A stretch of 33,717 nt of DNA from an uncultured Clostridia bacterium (GCA_944390965.1 CALXRW010000018.1:1-33717), one strand, 5' to 3'. Positions 16,038-24,401 are shown, counted from the stretch's first letter. Translations and numbers: made by a program. The notes: a model not told the origin generated them from the letters alone.

Positions 16038-17597
16038 ATGAAAGAAAAAAAGAAAAAACCAAAAGACAGAAGAGGAAAAACAAAGGGGTTCATGGCGTGG
16101 TTTAAATCTGGTGCAAAAATTAAACGATGGATATTCTTAATTTTAGTAGGAATTGCCTTAGCTTGTTATGGATTCGCAGAAACGCTTGTATTAGAGACAT
16201 TAACTTTTGGAGAAATTGCTAAAATTGTATTAATATTTGTTATAGGTTTTACTGCCGTTGTTTTAGGTCTTGTATTTTTACAAAAAAGAACTTTGGAAAT
16301 TTTGGTAGAGGATAATAACCATACAGATGTCCAAACAGATGTAAAATCTTTAATTTTTAATAAAAATGTATATGATAATGGACCAAAAGTAGTTGCAATA
16401 GGTGGAGGAACTGGATTAGACAGTATATTGGCAGGACTAAAAAAGTATACCAATAATATTACAGCAATTGTAACAGTATCTGACTATGGAGCAAGGCCAA
16501 CTATTTCAAGACAACAATTGGAATTACCGCCATTAGAGGATGTAAAAGGCTGTATTGCGGCTTTATCTCCTTCAGAAGAGCATATGGAAAAACTCTTTAA
16601 CCATAAATTTACCAACAATAGACTAAAAGATTTAGCTTTTGGAGATATTTATATGCTAGCAATGAGAGACATATATGGAAGTATTGTAGAAAGTATAAAA
16701 GAAAGTAAACATGTATTAAATATAACTGGACAAGTTCTTCCGGTCACTTTGGACGAAATGAAAATTTGTGCAGAGTTAAAAGATGGAACAGTAGTAGAGG
16801 AAAAATCTAAAATACCAGAAGTAACTTATGAAAAAATATCACAAATTAATCGAATTTATATTAGTCCATCAAATGTATTGCCTGCGCCAGGAGTAATTGA
16901 TGCTATAAAAGATGCAGATGCCATTGTTATTGGACCAGGAAGTCTTTATACAAATATTATTCCTAATTTGATTGTAAAAAATGTAGCAAAAGCAATAAAG
17001 GAAAGTAAAGCAAAAAAAGTATATATTAGTAACATTATGACAGAACCAGGACAAACAGATAATTACACAGTAGGAGAACATATTAATGCAATTATTGAAC
17101 ATGCGGGAAAGGGAGTTATAGAATATTGCATATGTGATACAGGGGATATTATACCGGAATTTATTAGACGCTATAACGCAAAGGGTTCAGATACTGTGGA
17201 TCAAAGTGTAGAAAAGGTAAATGATAAAAACATAAAAGTAATTAGAAAAGATGTATCTTGTATCAAAAATGACAGTATAAGACATGACCCAGATTCTGTT
17301 GCCAGCGTTATTATGGAATTGATTTGTAATGATTTAAAATTTAAAGATGAGAAAAATAATAAGCAATACATGTTACTAAACTCTAAAATAAAAGAACAGA
17401 AAAAAATAGATAATAAAAAAATAAAAGATAAGAAAAAAGCAAGACATATTGAGGAAAAGAAAAAGGCAAAAAGAATAAAAAGATATAGTAAATTTGCAGA
17501 GAAATATAGTGACAGAATTGAATCCATTCAACAAAGTGAAGCCATTAGGCAAGAAAACTTAAAAAAACAAGAAATGGAAAATAAAAAACAAAAATAG
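16038..17597 (+). CDS. yvcK: YvcK-family protein with membrane anchor and basic tail
   Basis: YvcK proteins bind UDP-sugars and are needed for growth on gluconeogenic carbon and for cell-wall homeostasis. The core is clear: VVAIGGGTGLDSILAGLK, TVSDYGARP (SDDGGS-like in relatives), LPPLEDVKGC, GPGSLYTNIIPNL and SNIMTEPGQTDNY. This protein is about 519 aa, well above the 320 or so of the B. subtilis protein. An N-terminal extension has two hydrophobic helices (roughly residues 28-80), and a C-terminal tail of about 90 residues is very rich in Lys/Arg/Glu and probably helical. I chose the ATG at 16038 with GGAGGA upstream; the ATG at 16020 overlaps that site. rapZ and whiA, the usual neighbours, are not here. 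Confidence 0.9.
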   Translation: MKEKKKKPKDRRGKTKGFMAWFKSGAKIKRWIFLILVGIALACYGFAETLVLETLTFGEIAKIVLIFVIGFTAVVLGLVFLQKRTLEILVEDNNHTDVQTDVKSLIFNKNVYDNGPKVVAIGGGTGLDSILAGLKKYTNNITAIVTVSDYGARPTISRQQLELPPLEDVKGCIAALSPSEEHMEKLFNHKFTNNRLKDLAFGDIYMLAMRDIYGSIVESIKESKHVLNITGQVLPVTLDEMKICAELKDGTVVEEKSKIPEVTYEKISQINRIYISPSNVLPAPGVIDAIKDADAIVIGPGSLYTNIIPNLIVKNVAKAIKESKAKKVYISNIMTEPGQTDNYTVGEHINAIIEHAGKGVIEYCICDTGDIIPEFIRRYNAKGSDTVDQSVEKVNDKNIKVIRKDVSCIKNDSIRHDPDSVASVIMELICNDLKFKDEKNNKQYMLLNSKIKEQKKIDNKKIKDKKKARHIEEKKKAKRIKRYSKFAEKYSDRIESIQQSEAIRQENLKKQEMENKKQK

Positions 17598-17639
17598 AAA
17601 GAAGAACAAAAGCATAGTTAAATAATAGGAGGAAAACAA

Positions 17640-19659
17640 ATGAAGTATGAGAAGAAAGACTTAAGCTTAAAATCAGCCATAGAAAAAGAATGGATTATTA
17701 CCAATGGAATGGGAGGATATAGCAGTAGTACCGTATGTGGAGCAAATACAAGAAAGTATCATGGATTGTTAATTGCGCCGCTTACACCACCAGGAAGAAG
17801 ATTTTTGATACTCTCAAAACTTGATGAAAGTATAGAAATAAATCAAAAAAAGTATAATCTCTATACCAATATTTGCAAAAATTATATTTCAGAAGGATAT
17901 CAATATCTGGAGAGCTTTGAAAAAGACTTTCTTCCTATCTTTACTTACAAAATAGAGGATATCACAATTAAAAAAATAATTTGTATGGAAGAACAAAAAA
18001 ATTCAGTTTGCATCCATTACAAAATAAATAGCCCTAAAAACAATATAAAACTTACATTAGCTCCTGTTATGAATTTTAGAGACTTTCATACTATGAATAC
18101 CAACCACGAATTCAACTTAAAACAAGAAAAGAAAGACAGAAAAGCAAAAATCATTATTGATGGAAATTCGGAAACTCCTATCTATACTTATGTATCCGAA
18201 GGAAGCTATATAGAACATATCCAGGATGCTTTTCGCAATATGTACTATATAGAAGAAGAAAAAAGAGGATTTTTCCCGGAAGAGAATCATTGTGTACCAG
18301 GAAGATATGAAATAGAAATAGAAGCAGGAAAAGAAAAAGAAATTACTTTTATCTGTTCACTAGAAGAAAATATAGAAGAAATACAAGCAAAAGAAGTAAT
18401 TAATCACGAATTAAAAAGGTTAAACAAACTGATTCAAAAAACGGAATTAGTAGAAACAGAAAAAAATAAATTACCACAACAGCTCATAAAGGATTTTGTA
18501 ATAGCAACCGATAACTTTGTAGTATATAGACCAAGTTTTAGGTTACACACTTTAATTGCGGGTTACCCATGGTTTTTAGACTGGGGAAGAGATGCCCTAA
18601 TTTCAATGGAAGGATTATTATTAGTAACGAAAAGATTTGATATAGCAAAAGAAGTTTTACAAACCATGACAAGAGATGTTAAATTTGGTCTTGTTCCGAA
18701 CCGGCTATTCTGGATTTGATAATAGACCTTTATATAATAGTGCTGATAGTTCTTTGCTTCTATTTGAACAAATAGAAAAATATTTAAAATACACAAATGA
18801 TGAAGCTTTTATACAAAAAAATATGTATTCGATTCTAAAAAAGATTATTGATAATTATGCAAAAGGAATTGATTTAGACGATAATAATATATATCTAGAT
18901 ACAGATGGATTAATTGTTTCTGGAACATCTAAAACACAAAATACTTGGATGGATGCAAAATATGGAGATTTTGCATTTACCCCAAGAAACGGAAAAGCAG
19001 TTGAAATTAATAGCCTATGGTACAACAGTTTGCGAATCATGGAAGAATTATGTAAAAGATTTGAAACAAAAACAAAAGCTAAAAAATATGAAAAAATGGC
19101 TGAAAACTGTAAAATATCTTTTGAAATGGAATTCTATAATCCAAAACGTAAATGTTTATATGATGTAGTTGGAGATAAAAAAATAAGGCCAAATCAGTTA
19201 TTTAGTATGAGTCTAACATATCCAGTAATTGAGCCAAACTCACCAATAGGAAAAGAAATTTTTGAAACTGTTACAAAAAAGCTATACAATAAACATGGCT
19301 TAAAAACTTTGGCAAAAGGTGAAGAAAACTATGTGGAAATCTATGAAGGAAATCCATTTAAAAGGGATATGAGCTATCATCAAGGAATTACATGGCCATG
19401 GCTCTTAGGACTATATTATAATACCTTAAAAAATAAATTAAAATATGAAACAAACAAAGAAGAAAAAAAGAAAATAGAGTTACAATACAAAAAATTTATA
19501 CAAGATACCAAAACAACATTTGAAAAATCATTCTATGAGGAAGGAATGGTGGGAAGCATATCAGAATTATATGATTCTAAAACTCCATATCTTCCAAAAG
19601 GTGCACCAGCACAGGCATGGAGCGTAGGAGAAATTTTTAGGATTTTATTAGAAAAATAA
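17640..19659 (+). CDS. Glycogen debranching enzyme (amylo-alpha-1,6-glucosidase), with one CGG-linked +1 shift
   Basis: Joined across the CGG at 18702-18704 this encodes about 672 aa, a normal length for the bacterial/archaeal GDE type. The N-terminal domain shows EWIITNGMGGYSSSTVCG and RKYHGLLIAP. The catalytic (alpha/alpha)6 domain begins near FRLHTLIAGYPWFLDWGRDA and continues after the shift with NGYSGFDNRPLYNSADSSL, TWMDAKYGDFAFTPRNGKAV, YHQGITWPWLLG and a C-terminal GAPAQAWSVGE. It should hydrolyse alpha-1,6 branch points of glycogen. Without the shift, translation ends at residue 359, before the general acid/base region, so the product would be inactive. No other lesion is seen, which argues against ordinary decay. 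AGGAGG precedes the ATG. ruvC follows by 27 bp. Confidence 0.88.
18702..18704 (+). other. CGG frameshift site 2 (glycogen debranching enzyme)
   Basis: The zero frame reads CCG AAC CGG CTA and stops at 18719. Dropping the C gives CCG AAC GGC TAT TCT GGA, restoring the conserved VPNGYSG segment. It is a single extra C before a glycine codon. Confidence 0.93.
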
Positions 19660-19686
19660 AAATGTTGTTTTTAGAAAGGACAAAAA

Positions 19687-20172
19687 ATGCGAATACTAGG
19701 GATTGATCCAGGATTTGCTATAACTGGTTATAGTATTATTGATTATGTAGGAAACAAGTTCCAATTAATTACAAGTGGTGCTGTTACTACAAAAGCAGGT
19801 GTATCTTTTCCACAAAGGCTTACCAAAATCTATGATGATTTAAATATGATTATTCAAGAATATCATCCAGAAGCTATGGCAGTAGAAGAACTTTTCTTTA
19901 ATCAAAACACTAAGACAGCAATTAATGTGGCACAAGCAAGAGGAACGATACTTACTGTAGGATGTAAGACAGGAACACCTACTTATGAATACACTCCACT
20001 ACAAGTAAAACAGGCAGTAGCCGGATATGGGAGAGCAGATAAAATACAAGTGCAAAGAATGGTAAAAGCAATACTAAATGTAGAAAAATTACCCAAATTA
20101 GATGATATAACAGATAGTATGGCAATTGCTATATGTCATGCCCACTCATCAAAATTTGCAGAAAAATTATAA
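19687..20172 (+). CDS. ruvC: Holliday junction resolvase RuvC
   Basis: A 161-aa Mg-dependent endonuclease that cuts Holliday junctions after RuvAB branch migration. The acidic set is intact: D7 in LGIDPGFAITGY, E67/E68 in AVEELFFNQN, and D140 and D143 in LDDITDSMAIA. The conserved block TKTAINVAQARG and the helix YTPLQVKQAVAGYGRADK are also present. Length is standard. AGAAAGGA precedes the ATG. ruvA and ruvB are not adjacent; instead holA follows after 15 bp. Confidence 0.96.
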   Translation: MRILGIDPGFAITGYSIIDYVGNKFQLITSGAVTTKAGVSFPQRLTKIYDDLNMIIQEYHPEAMAVEELFFNQNTKTAINVAQARGTILTVGCKTGTPTYEYTPLQVKQAVAGYGRADKIQVQRMVKAILNVEKLPKLDDITDSMAIAICHAHSSKFAEKL

Positions 20173-20187
20173 AAAAGGTGCTAAAAA

Positions 20188-21216
20188 ATGATAATTCCAT
20201 TTGAAAATTTAGAAAAAGAATTAAAGACAGGCAAACTAGATAGTCTATATTTGCTATATGGAGAAGAAACATTTTTACTAGAAACAGCATTAAAAAGAAT
20301 AAAAAAGAATTTTGGAGAATTATTACAAGGGATTAATTATATTGTAATAGAAGAAACTACTCTAGATGAATTGATTCCAAATTTACAAACTCCTGCTTTT
20401 GGATATGAAAAAAAATTGGTTTTAGTAAAAAATGCAAATTTATTCAAGAAAGAAGCAAAGAAAAAAAATAGTAATCTTGTAAAAATACAAGAAAAAATTA
20501 ACTCTTATTTACTAGAAAATATGAATGAGCTAGAACAAACAGTTATTTTAGTATTTGTAGAGGAAACTATTGATAAAATTGAATTATATAAAACAATAGA
20601 AAAAATCGGAAAAGTTTGCCAATACGAAAAATTAACACTTCCTCAAATTGTAAAAAGGCTAAAAGCAATTAGTGAAGCTTATCATGTAAAATTAAGTGAT
20701 GATATAGCCAAATATATGGTAGAAGTTTCTGAAACGAGTATGCAGGATTTAATTAATGAACTAAGAAAATTAATTGAATATACAGGGGAAAATGGAACCA
20801 TAACCAAAGAAGCAGTAGAACAATTAACAACCAAGCAAATAGATTATATCATTTTTGACTTAACAGATAATTTAGGAAACAAAAAAATAGAACAAGGGAT
20901 AGAAGTATTGCATGGATTAATAAAAAATAAAGAACCAGTCCAAAAAATATTAATTACTTTGTATAATCATTTCAAAAAATTATATATCACAAAACTTGCG
21001 ACAAAAGAAAATGCTAATTTAGCGGAAAGTTTAAACTTAAAGCCAAATCAATTATTTCTAACATCAAAATATAAAAAACAAGCAGAATTATTTGAAGAAA
21101 AAACATTAAGAACATTATTGGATGAATTTATAAAATTAGACAAAAATTCAAAAAATGGAAATATAGACTTAAATATAGGATTGGAAGCAATTTTATGTGA
21201 ATATTGTAGTAAATAG
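20188..21216 (+). CDS. holA: DNA polymerase III delta subunit
   Basis: A 342-aa clamp-loader subunit that opens the beta clamp. The N-terminal domain begins with LYLLYGEETFLLETALKRI, followed by TPAFGYEKKLVLVKNANLF, the usual delta-subunit pattern with degenerate nucleotide-binding motifs. The central helical lid (VSETSMQDLINELRKLI) and the C-terminal oligomerisation domain follow. AAAAAAGGTG precedes the ATG. In Firmicutes holA is often followed by rpsT and gpr; here rpsT is absent and gpr follows directly. Confidence 0.93.
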   Translation: MIIPFENLEKELKTGKLDSLYLLYGEETFLLETALKRIKKNFGELLQGINYIVIEETTLDELIPNLQTPAFGYEKKLVLVKNANLFKKEAKKKNSNLVKIQEKINSYLLENMNELEQTVILVFVEETIDKIELYKTIEKIGKVCQYEKLTLPQIVKRLKAISEAYHVKLSDDIAKYMVEVSETSMQDLINELRKLIEYTGENGTITKEAVEQLTTKQIDYIIFDLTDNLGNKKIEQGIEVLHGLIKNKEPVQKILITLYNHFKKLYITKLATKENANLAESLNLKPNQLFLTSKYKKQAELFEEKTLRTLLDEFIKLDKNSKNGNIDLNIGLEAILCEYCSK

Positions 21217-21220
21217 TATA

Positions 21221-21260
21221 AAAAATCTCCTTTTAAGAAAAATAATAAAAGGAGGTTTTT
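21221..21260 (+). terminator. holA terminator whose stem contains the gpr ribosome binding site
   Basis: AAAAATCTCCTTTT (21221-21234) pairs with AAAAGGAGGTTTTT (21247-21260), with one G-U pair, and ends in a run of seven T residues. The 3' arm contains AAAAGGAGG, the ribosome binding site of gpr at 21266. Transcripts from upstream should either stop here or carry a masked site. Confidence 0.8.
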
Positions 21261-21265
21261 TTATT

Positions 21266-22206
21266 ATGTATAATTTTAGAACAGACTTAGCATCTGAAAG
21301 AAGAGAAATTTATCAAAAAGCGAATCATCTAGAAAATGAAGTACCTGGAATTGAATCCGAGGAGTTACAAGAAGGTGAAAACATAAAAATAACAAAAGTG
21401 AGAATACTAAATGAACAGGGAGCTCATGCAATTCGGAAAGCCGATTGGAAATTATATTACCATTGACTTAAAAAATGTAAAAATCGCAGGTGAAGATGAA
21501 ATTCAAAAAGCAGCAGAAAGTTTAAATAGAATTTTACAAGAATTAATAGAAACACATATAGGAAAAGAAGATGATATATTAGTAGTTGGTTTAGGAAATA
21601 GAGATGTTACACCAGACGCACTTCGGGTCAAAAGTAGTAAAAGATATTGATATTACAAGACATTTATTAAAATATGCACCACAATACTTAGAACCAAATG
21701 CAAGGCCAGTAAGTGCTATTGCACCAGGTGTTTTAGGAACAACAGGAATTGAAACAGCAGAAATTATAAAAGGGATTGTAGACAATGTAAAACCTAAATT
21801 ATTAATTGTAATTGATAGTTTAGCTTCAAAAAGTATTGAACGAATCAGTAGTACCATACAAGTATCAGACACAGGGATAACACCAGGTGCAGGAGTAGGA
21901 AATCAAAGGGCAGAAATTAGTAAAGATGCCTTGGGAATTCCCGTAATTGCCATTGGAATACCAACGGTAGTAGAAGCAGCAGTCATTGCAAATGATTGTT
22001 TAGACTTATTTATTGAGAAATTACAAAAAGAAGCTAAATCAAATGATTATTTAAATCAATTAAAAGACGAAGATAATTACGAAGAAATAAAAGAAGCCTT
22101 ATTACCAGGAGGATATAACTTTATTGTAACTCCTAAAGAAATTGATGAACTAATTTTAAATATGTCCAGCATTGTAGCAAGAGGAATCAACATGAGCCTT
22201 TCATAG
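21266..22206 (+). CDS. gpr: Spore germination protease GPR, with two CGG-linked +1 shifts
   Basis: GPR degrades small acid-soluble spore proteins when spores germinate. Joined across CGG at 21434-21436 and 21624-21626, the product is about 312 aa. It carries the N-terminal FRTDLASE, GKPIGNYITID just after the first shift, VVGLGNRDVTPDALG reaching the second shift (with the likely catalytic Asp), SAIAPGVLGTTGIET, LLIVIDSLAS with the second acidic residue, GITPGAGVGNQR and a normal C-terminus. Either shift alone would destroy the enzyme: the unshifted product ends at 21466. Everything else is intact and the codon use matches neighbours. The ATG is fixed by AAAGGAGG, which is itself inside the upstream hairpin. 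The gene implies an endospore former. I treat it as functional rather than a pseudogene because of the pattern shared with three other genes. Confidence 0.9.
21434..21436 (+). other. CGG frameshift site 3 (gpr, first)
   Basis: The zero frame reads GCA ATT CGG AAA GCC. Dropping the C gives ATT GGA AAG CCG ATT GGA, the conserved GPR motif I-G-K-P-x-G. It is a single extra C before a glycine codon. Confidence 0.95.
21624..21626 (+). other. CGG frameshift site 4 (gpr, second)
   Basis: The zero frame reads GCA CTT CGG GTC AAA. Dropping the C gives GCA CTT GGG TCA AAA GTA GTA, matching the conserved TPDALG-x-K-V-V segment of GPR. It is a single extra C before a glycine codon, 190 bp after the first site. 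Confidence 0.95.
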
Positions 22207-22300
22207 CCTAAGGATAAAATAGAGAAACAATAAGAAAACGAAGCTTTTCCCTTGTTTCGTAAAATTAAGAAAAATAAAGTTCCTTAATAAAACCAACAAA

Positions 22301-22412
22301 TAGCATGGTATATACTTATATTTTTCAATAAAACTCTCAAGGTTCAAGGAGTAATCCGGCAGCAGCAGGCTGTTCGAGCTTTTATTTCAAAATATAAGTA
22401 TATACCATGCTA
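22301..22412. repeat. Hairpin element A, copy 2 (complete)
   Basis: A 112-nt element with perfect 24-bp arms (22301-22324 and 22389-22412). Inner arm and core match copy 1, but the outer 14 to 16 bp of each arm are a different sequence that is again perfectly complementary. The core has the GGA-GTAA-TCC hairpin and the GTTCGAGC stretch. It sits between convergent gpr and GT51 genes. Confidence 0.82.
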
Positions 22413-22459
22413 AAAGAGTATTTTATAAGGCAATTGAATTTTATTTCTATTTGTTTTTT

Positions 22460-23126
22460 CTATTCTATATATCCATATTCTTTCATTGCATTAATTACAT
22501 GTTGTTGTCTTTGTTTTGCTAAATCTGGATTGGCATTTAAACTATAAACACTAGGTGCATTAGGAATTCCAGCAAGTAGGGTCATTTCGTCAAAAGTCAT
22601 ATCCATTGGTTCCTTGTCAAAATATCCTTCGCAGGCTTCTTTTATACCATAGTAGCCTTCACCAAAATAAATGGTATTTATGTATAATTCTAAAATTTGA
22701 TCTTTGGAATAATTTTTCTCTAAATCAAAAGCAACTAATAATTCTGCAATTTTGCGTGTAAGAGATTGTTCCTGCGTAAAATAGAGATTCCTTGCTAACT
22801 GTTGAGTAATAGTACTTCCACCTTCTACAAGTGAAAAAGAAGTAATATTAGTAACAATTGCTCTACATGTTCCAATAATATCAATTCCTCCATGTTTCTC
22901 AAAACGATGATCTTCTACAGCAATAACAGCATTTTGATAACCGTTCAGGCACTTGATCTAAACCTATATAATTTTCATCTTCTTTTACTAATTCCACTTT
23001 TTTAGCTAAACTAATTTCATTTATGGCGTCTTTGTATAGTTGATAACCAGGTGCAAAAACAAAAATAATGCCAGCAATAGCAAGAACCAGTAGTACAATT
23101 AAAATCCATTTTATTACTTTTTTCAT
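22460..23126 (-). CDS. Monofunctional GT51 peptidoglycan transglycosylase, with one CGG-linked +1 shift
   Basis: Joined across the CGG at 22941-22943, this gives about 221 aa. It has an N-terminal membrane segment (residues 4-27) followed by a GT51 domain with AVIAVEDHRFEKHGG (catalytic Glu), EGGSTITQQLARNL, KIAELLVAFDLE and YINTIYFGEGYYG. It should polymerise lipid II into glycan strands outside the membrane. It ends after the transglycosylase domain, so it lacks the transpeptidase part of class A PBPs and resembles MtgA/SgtB enzymes. Unshifted translation gives only 75 aa with no catalytic domain. It starts 4 bp after the smpB stop, with AGAAAGGA inside that gene's end, so the two are probably cotranscribed. 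Confidence 0.85.
22941..22943 (-). other. CGG frameshift site 5 (GT51)
   Basis: On the minus strand the zero frame reads CCT GAA CGG TTA TCA. Dropping the C gives CCT GAA GGT TAT CAA AAT GCT, entering the A-V-I-A-V-E-D-H-R-F catalytic block. It is a single extra C before a glycine codon. Confidence 0.93.
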
Positions 23127-23130
23127 AAAT

Positions 23131-23589
23131 TTATCCTTTCTGTTTTGAGCTTTTCATTTGACGGTCAATTTCTCTTTGGGCATCTTTTTTAGCCATATCT
23201 TGGCGTTTATCGTAAAGTTTTTTTCCTTTCCCAATTCCTAGTTCTAACTTTACAAGATTTCCTTTAAAATAGAGAGAAACAGGGATTAAAGTGTATCCTT
23301 TTTGCTTAATAAACCCCATTAATTTTGCAATTTCTCTATCATGCAAGAGAAGTTTTCTATCACGTAGAGGGTCTTTATTATAAATATTACCGTGCTCATA
23401 GGGACTAATATGCATGTGATAAATGTAAACTTCACCATCTTTAATACTGGCATAGCTATCTTTTAAATTTACTTTTCCATTGCGAATAGATTTAATTTCT
23501 GTACCAGATAAAACAATTCCAGTTTCAATTGTATCTTCTATAAAATAATTATGTTTTGCTGTTGGATTCTTTGCAATTAATTTTATCAT
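23131..23589 (-). CDS. smpB: SsrA-binding protein SmpB
   Basis: A 152-aa tmRNA partner for ribosome rescue. It delivers tmRNA to ribosomes stalled on mRNAs without a stop codon. The typical start [49 protein letters not shown] and the basic C-terminal tail that fills the empty mRNA channel ([16 protein letters not shown]) are present. The ATG at 23589 is chosen because families begin here and AAAGGATGG lies upstream; the longer reading frame to 23634 has no support. An extended -10 promoter lies just upstream. In a genome with many frameshift sites, ribosome rescue may carry extra load (inference). Confidence 0.96.
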   Translation of the reverse strand: MIKLIAKNPTAKHNYFIEDTIETGIVLSGTEIKSIRNGKVNLKDSYASIKDGEVYIYHMHISPYEHGNIYNKDPLRDRKLLLHDREIAKLMGFIKQKGYTLIPVSLYFKGNLVKLELGIGKGKKLYDKRQDMAKKDAQREIDRQMKSSKQKG

Positions 23590-23613
23590 ATAATACCATC
23601 CTTTTCTCACTAT

Positions 23614-23622
23614 ATTATAACA
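23614..23622 (-). promoter_or_regulatory. Extended -10 promoter for smpB
   Basis: On the minus strand TG-T-TATAAT (23622-23614) lies about 25 bp before the smpB ATG. No good -35 is seen at 17 bp, consistent with an extended -10 type. Confidence 0.55.
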
Positions 23623-23757
23623 TAAGAATAACAAAAATTCAGGGAAAAAAATAAAATCTTAATAAAACTTATGAAAATCTTAAAAAATTAGCTATATATC
23701 TATTAAATAGTAAAAAATCACTTTCCTTTTGCAAATTATATACATTAGGCTAGTGGG

Positions 23758-23841
23758 CTTATATTTTTCAATAAAACTCTCAAGGTCCAAGGAGTAATTT
23801 GGAAACAGAAGGGTGTTCGAGCTTTTATTTCAAAATATAAG
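23758..23841. repeat. Hairpin element A, copy 3 (truncated arms)
   Basis: The core and inner arms CTTATATTTT/AAAATATAAG (23758-23767 with 23832-23841) match copies 1 and 2. The outer arms do not pair here. The internal stem region differs (AATTTGGAAACAGAAGGGTG in place of AATCCGGCAGCAGCAGGCTG). It lies between smpB and the membrane protein genes. Confidence 0.75.
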
Positions 23842-23866
23842 AACATTATCGAATTGCATTTTCAAC

Positions 23867-23905
23867 AAAAAAATGTTGACCTTGCAACTTGCAAATTCAA
23901 CATTT
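23867..23905 (-). terminator. Intrinsic terminator
   Basis: AAATGTTGA (23871-23879) pairs with TCAACATTT (23897-23905). On the minus strand a T-run follows. It ends the transcript of the gene at 24301-23927. Confidence 0.8.
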
Positions 23906-23926
23906 TTAAGTCTTAGAATAAAGAAA

Positions 23927-24301
23927 TTATTCATGGTCATGCTTACGAGCTGTTCTATTACTTTCAGACATATAATACCAACTAAGCAATATAACTACAA
24001 GAGCAACTACTCCTAGAACTAACCAAACCCATGTAGTCTCGGACATTCCAAAGGCAGTATCATTTGCTGTCCTAACTGTCGTATATCCATTATTTCTATC
24101 TCCCATTGTATCAGAATTATCTTTATTCATTAAATTATCAGTAGTTTCTGTTACAGCATTTTTAACATTTTCTACTGCATCACCTGCTTTATTCATAGAG
24201 TCTTTTAATTCATCACCTAAATTATTATCTGCAAAGACAAAAGTATGAACAAATAATAAAGCTAATACAAGGAAAGTAAAAAGTAAAAATTTCTTTTGCA
24301 T
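23927..24301 (-). CDS. Secreted, C-terminally anchored small protein
   Basis: A 124-aa protein. The start at 24301 is set by AAGGAGG 5 nt upstream; the frame is open further upstream without support. A signal peptide (KKFLLFTFLVLALLFVHTFVFA) is followed by an amphipathic, charged helical region (DELKDSMNKAGDAVENVKNA), a short hydrophilic stretch, and a C-terminal membrane segment (TTWVWLVLGVVALVVILLSW). The histidine-rich end HDHE should be cytoplasmic. The plan is therefore an ectodomain of about 70 residues tethered to the membrane. It lies downstream of a similarly built gene but is separated from it by a terminator. I do not recognise a family. Confidence 0.75.
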   Translation of the reverse strand: MQKKFLLFTFLVLALLFVHTFVFADNNLGDELKDSMNKAGDAVENVKNAVTETTDNLMNKDNSDTMGDRNNGYTTVRTANDTAFGMSETTWVWLVLGVVALVVILLSWYYMSESNRTARKHDHE

Positions 24302-24363
24302 AATTACCTCCTTAAAATATGAACTATTATTAGTATTTATTTTTCTAAATAAAATATACGGAC

Positions 24364-24401
24364 AAAAAAAGACAAAATTGCTAAAAATAAGCAATTTTGT
24401 C
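24364..24401 (-). terminator. Intrinsic terminator
   Basis: GACAAAATTGC (24371-24381) pairs with GCAATTTTGTC (24391-24401). On the minus strand seven T residues follow. It lies between the two small membrane protein genes, so each is its own unit or the second depends on read-through. Confidence 0.87.

Noticed and set aside
17201-17527. Minus-strand frame opposite the YvcK tail
   Set aside because: It is a Phe/Ser/Leu-rich shadow of a Lys-rich coding region.
21197-22206. Annotating gpr, the debranching enzyme, GT51 and DUF2207 as plain pseudogenes
   Set aside because: Each joined frame is otherwise intact across full family length, and all breaks share one motif in one phase. Independent decay would give varied lesions.
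22301-22412. Element A as a tRNA or integron attC site
   Set aside because: The GTTCGA stretch resembles a T loop, but no acceptor or anticodon arms fit. The attC core sites GTTRRRY/RYYYAAC are not found at the ends.
5909-22943. Random homopolymer sequencing errors as the cause of the frameshifts
   Set aside because: None of the six sites is in a long homopolymer, and A/T runs, which are abundant here, show no breaks. A motif-specific artefact at CGG remains possible and is stated as the main alternative.
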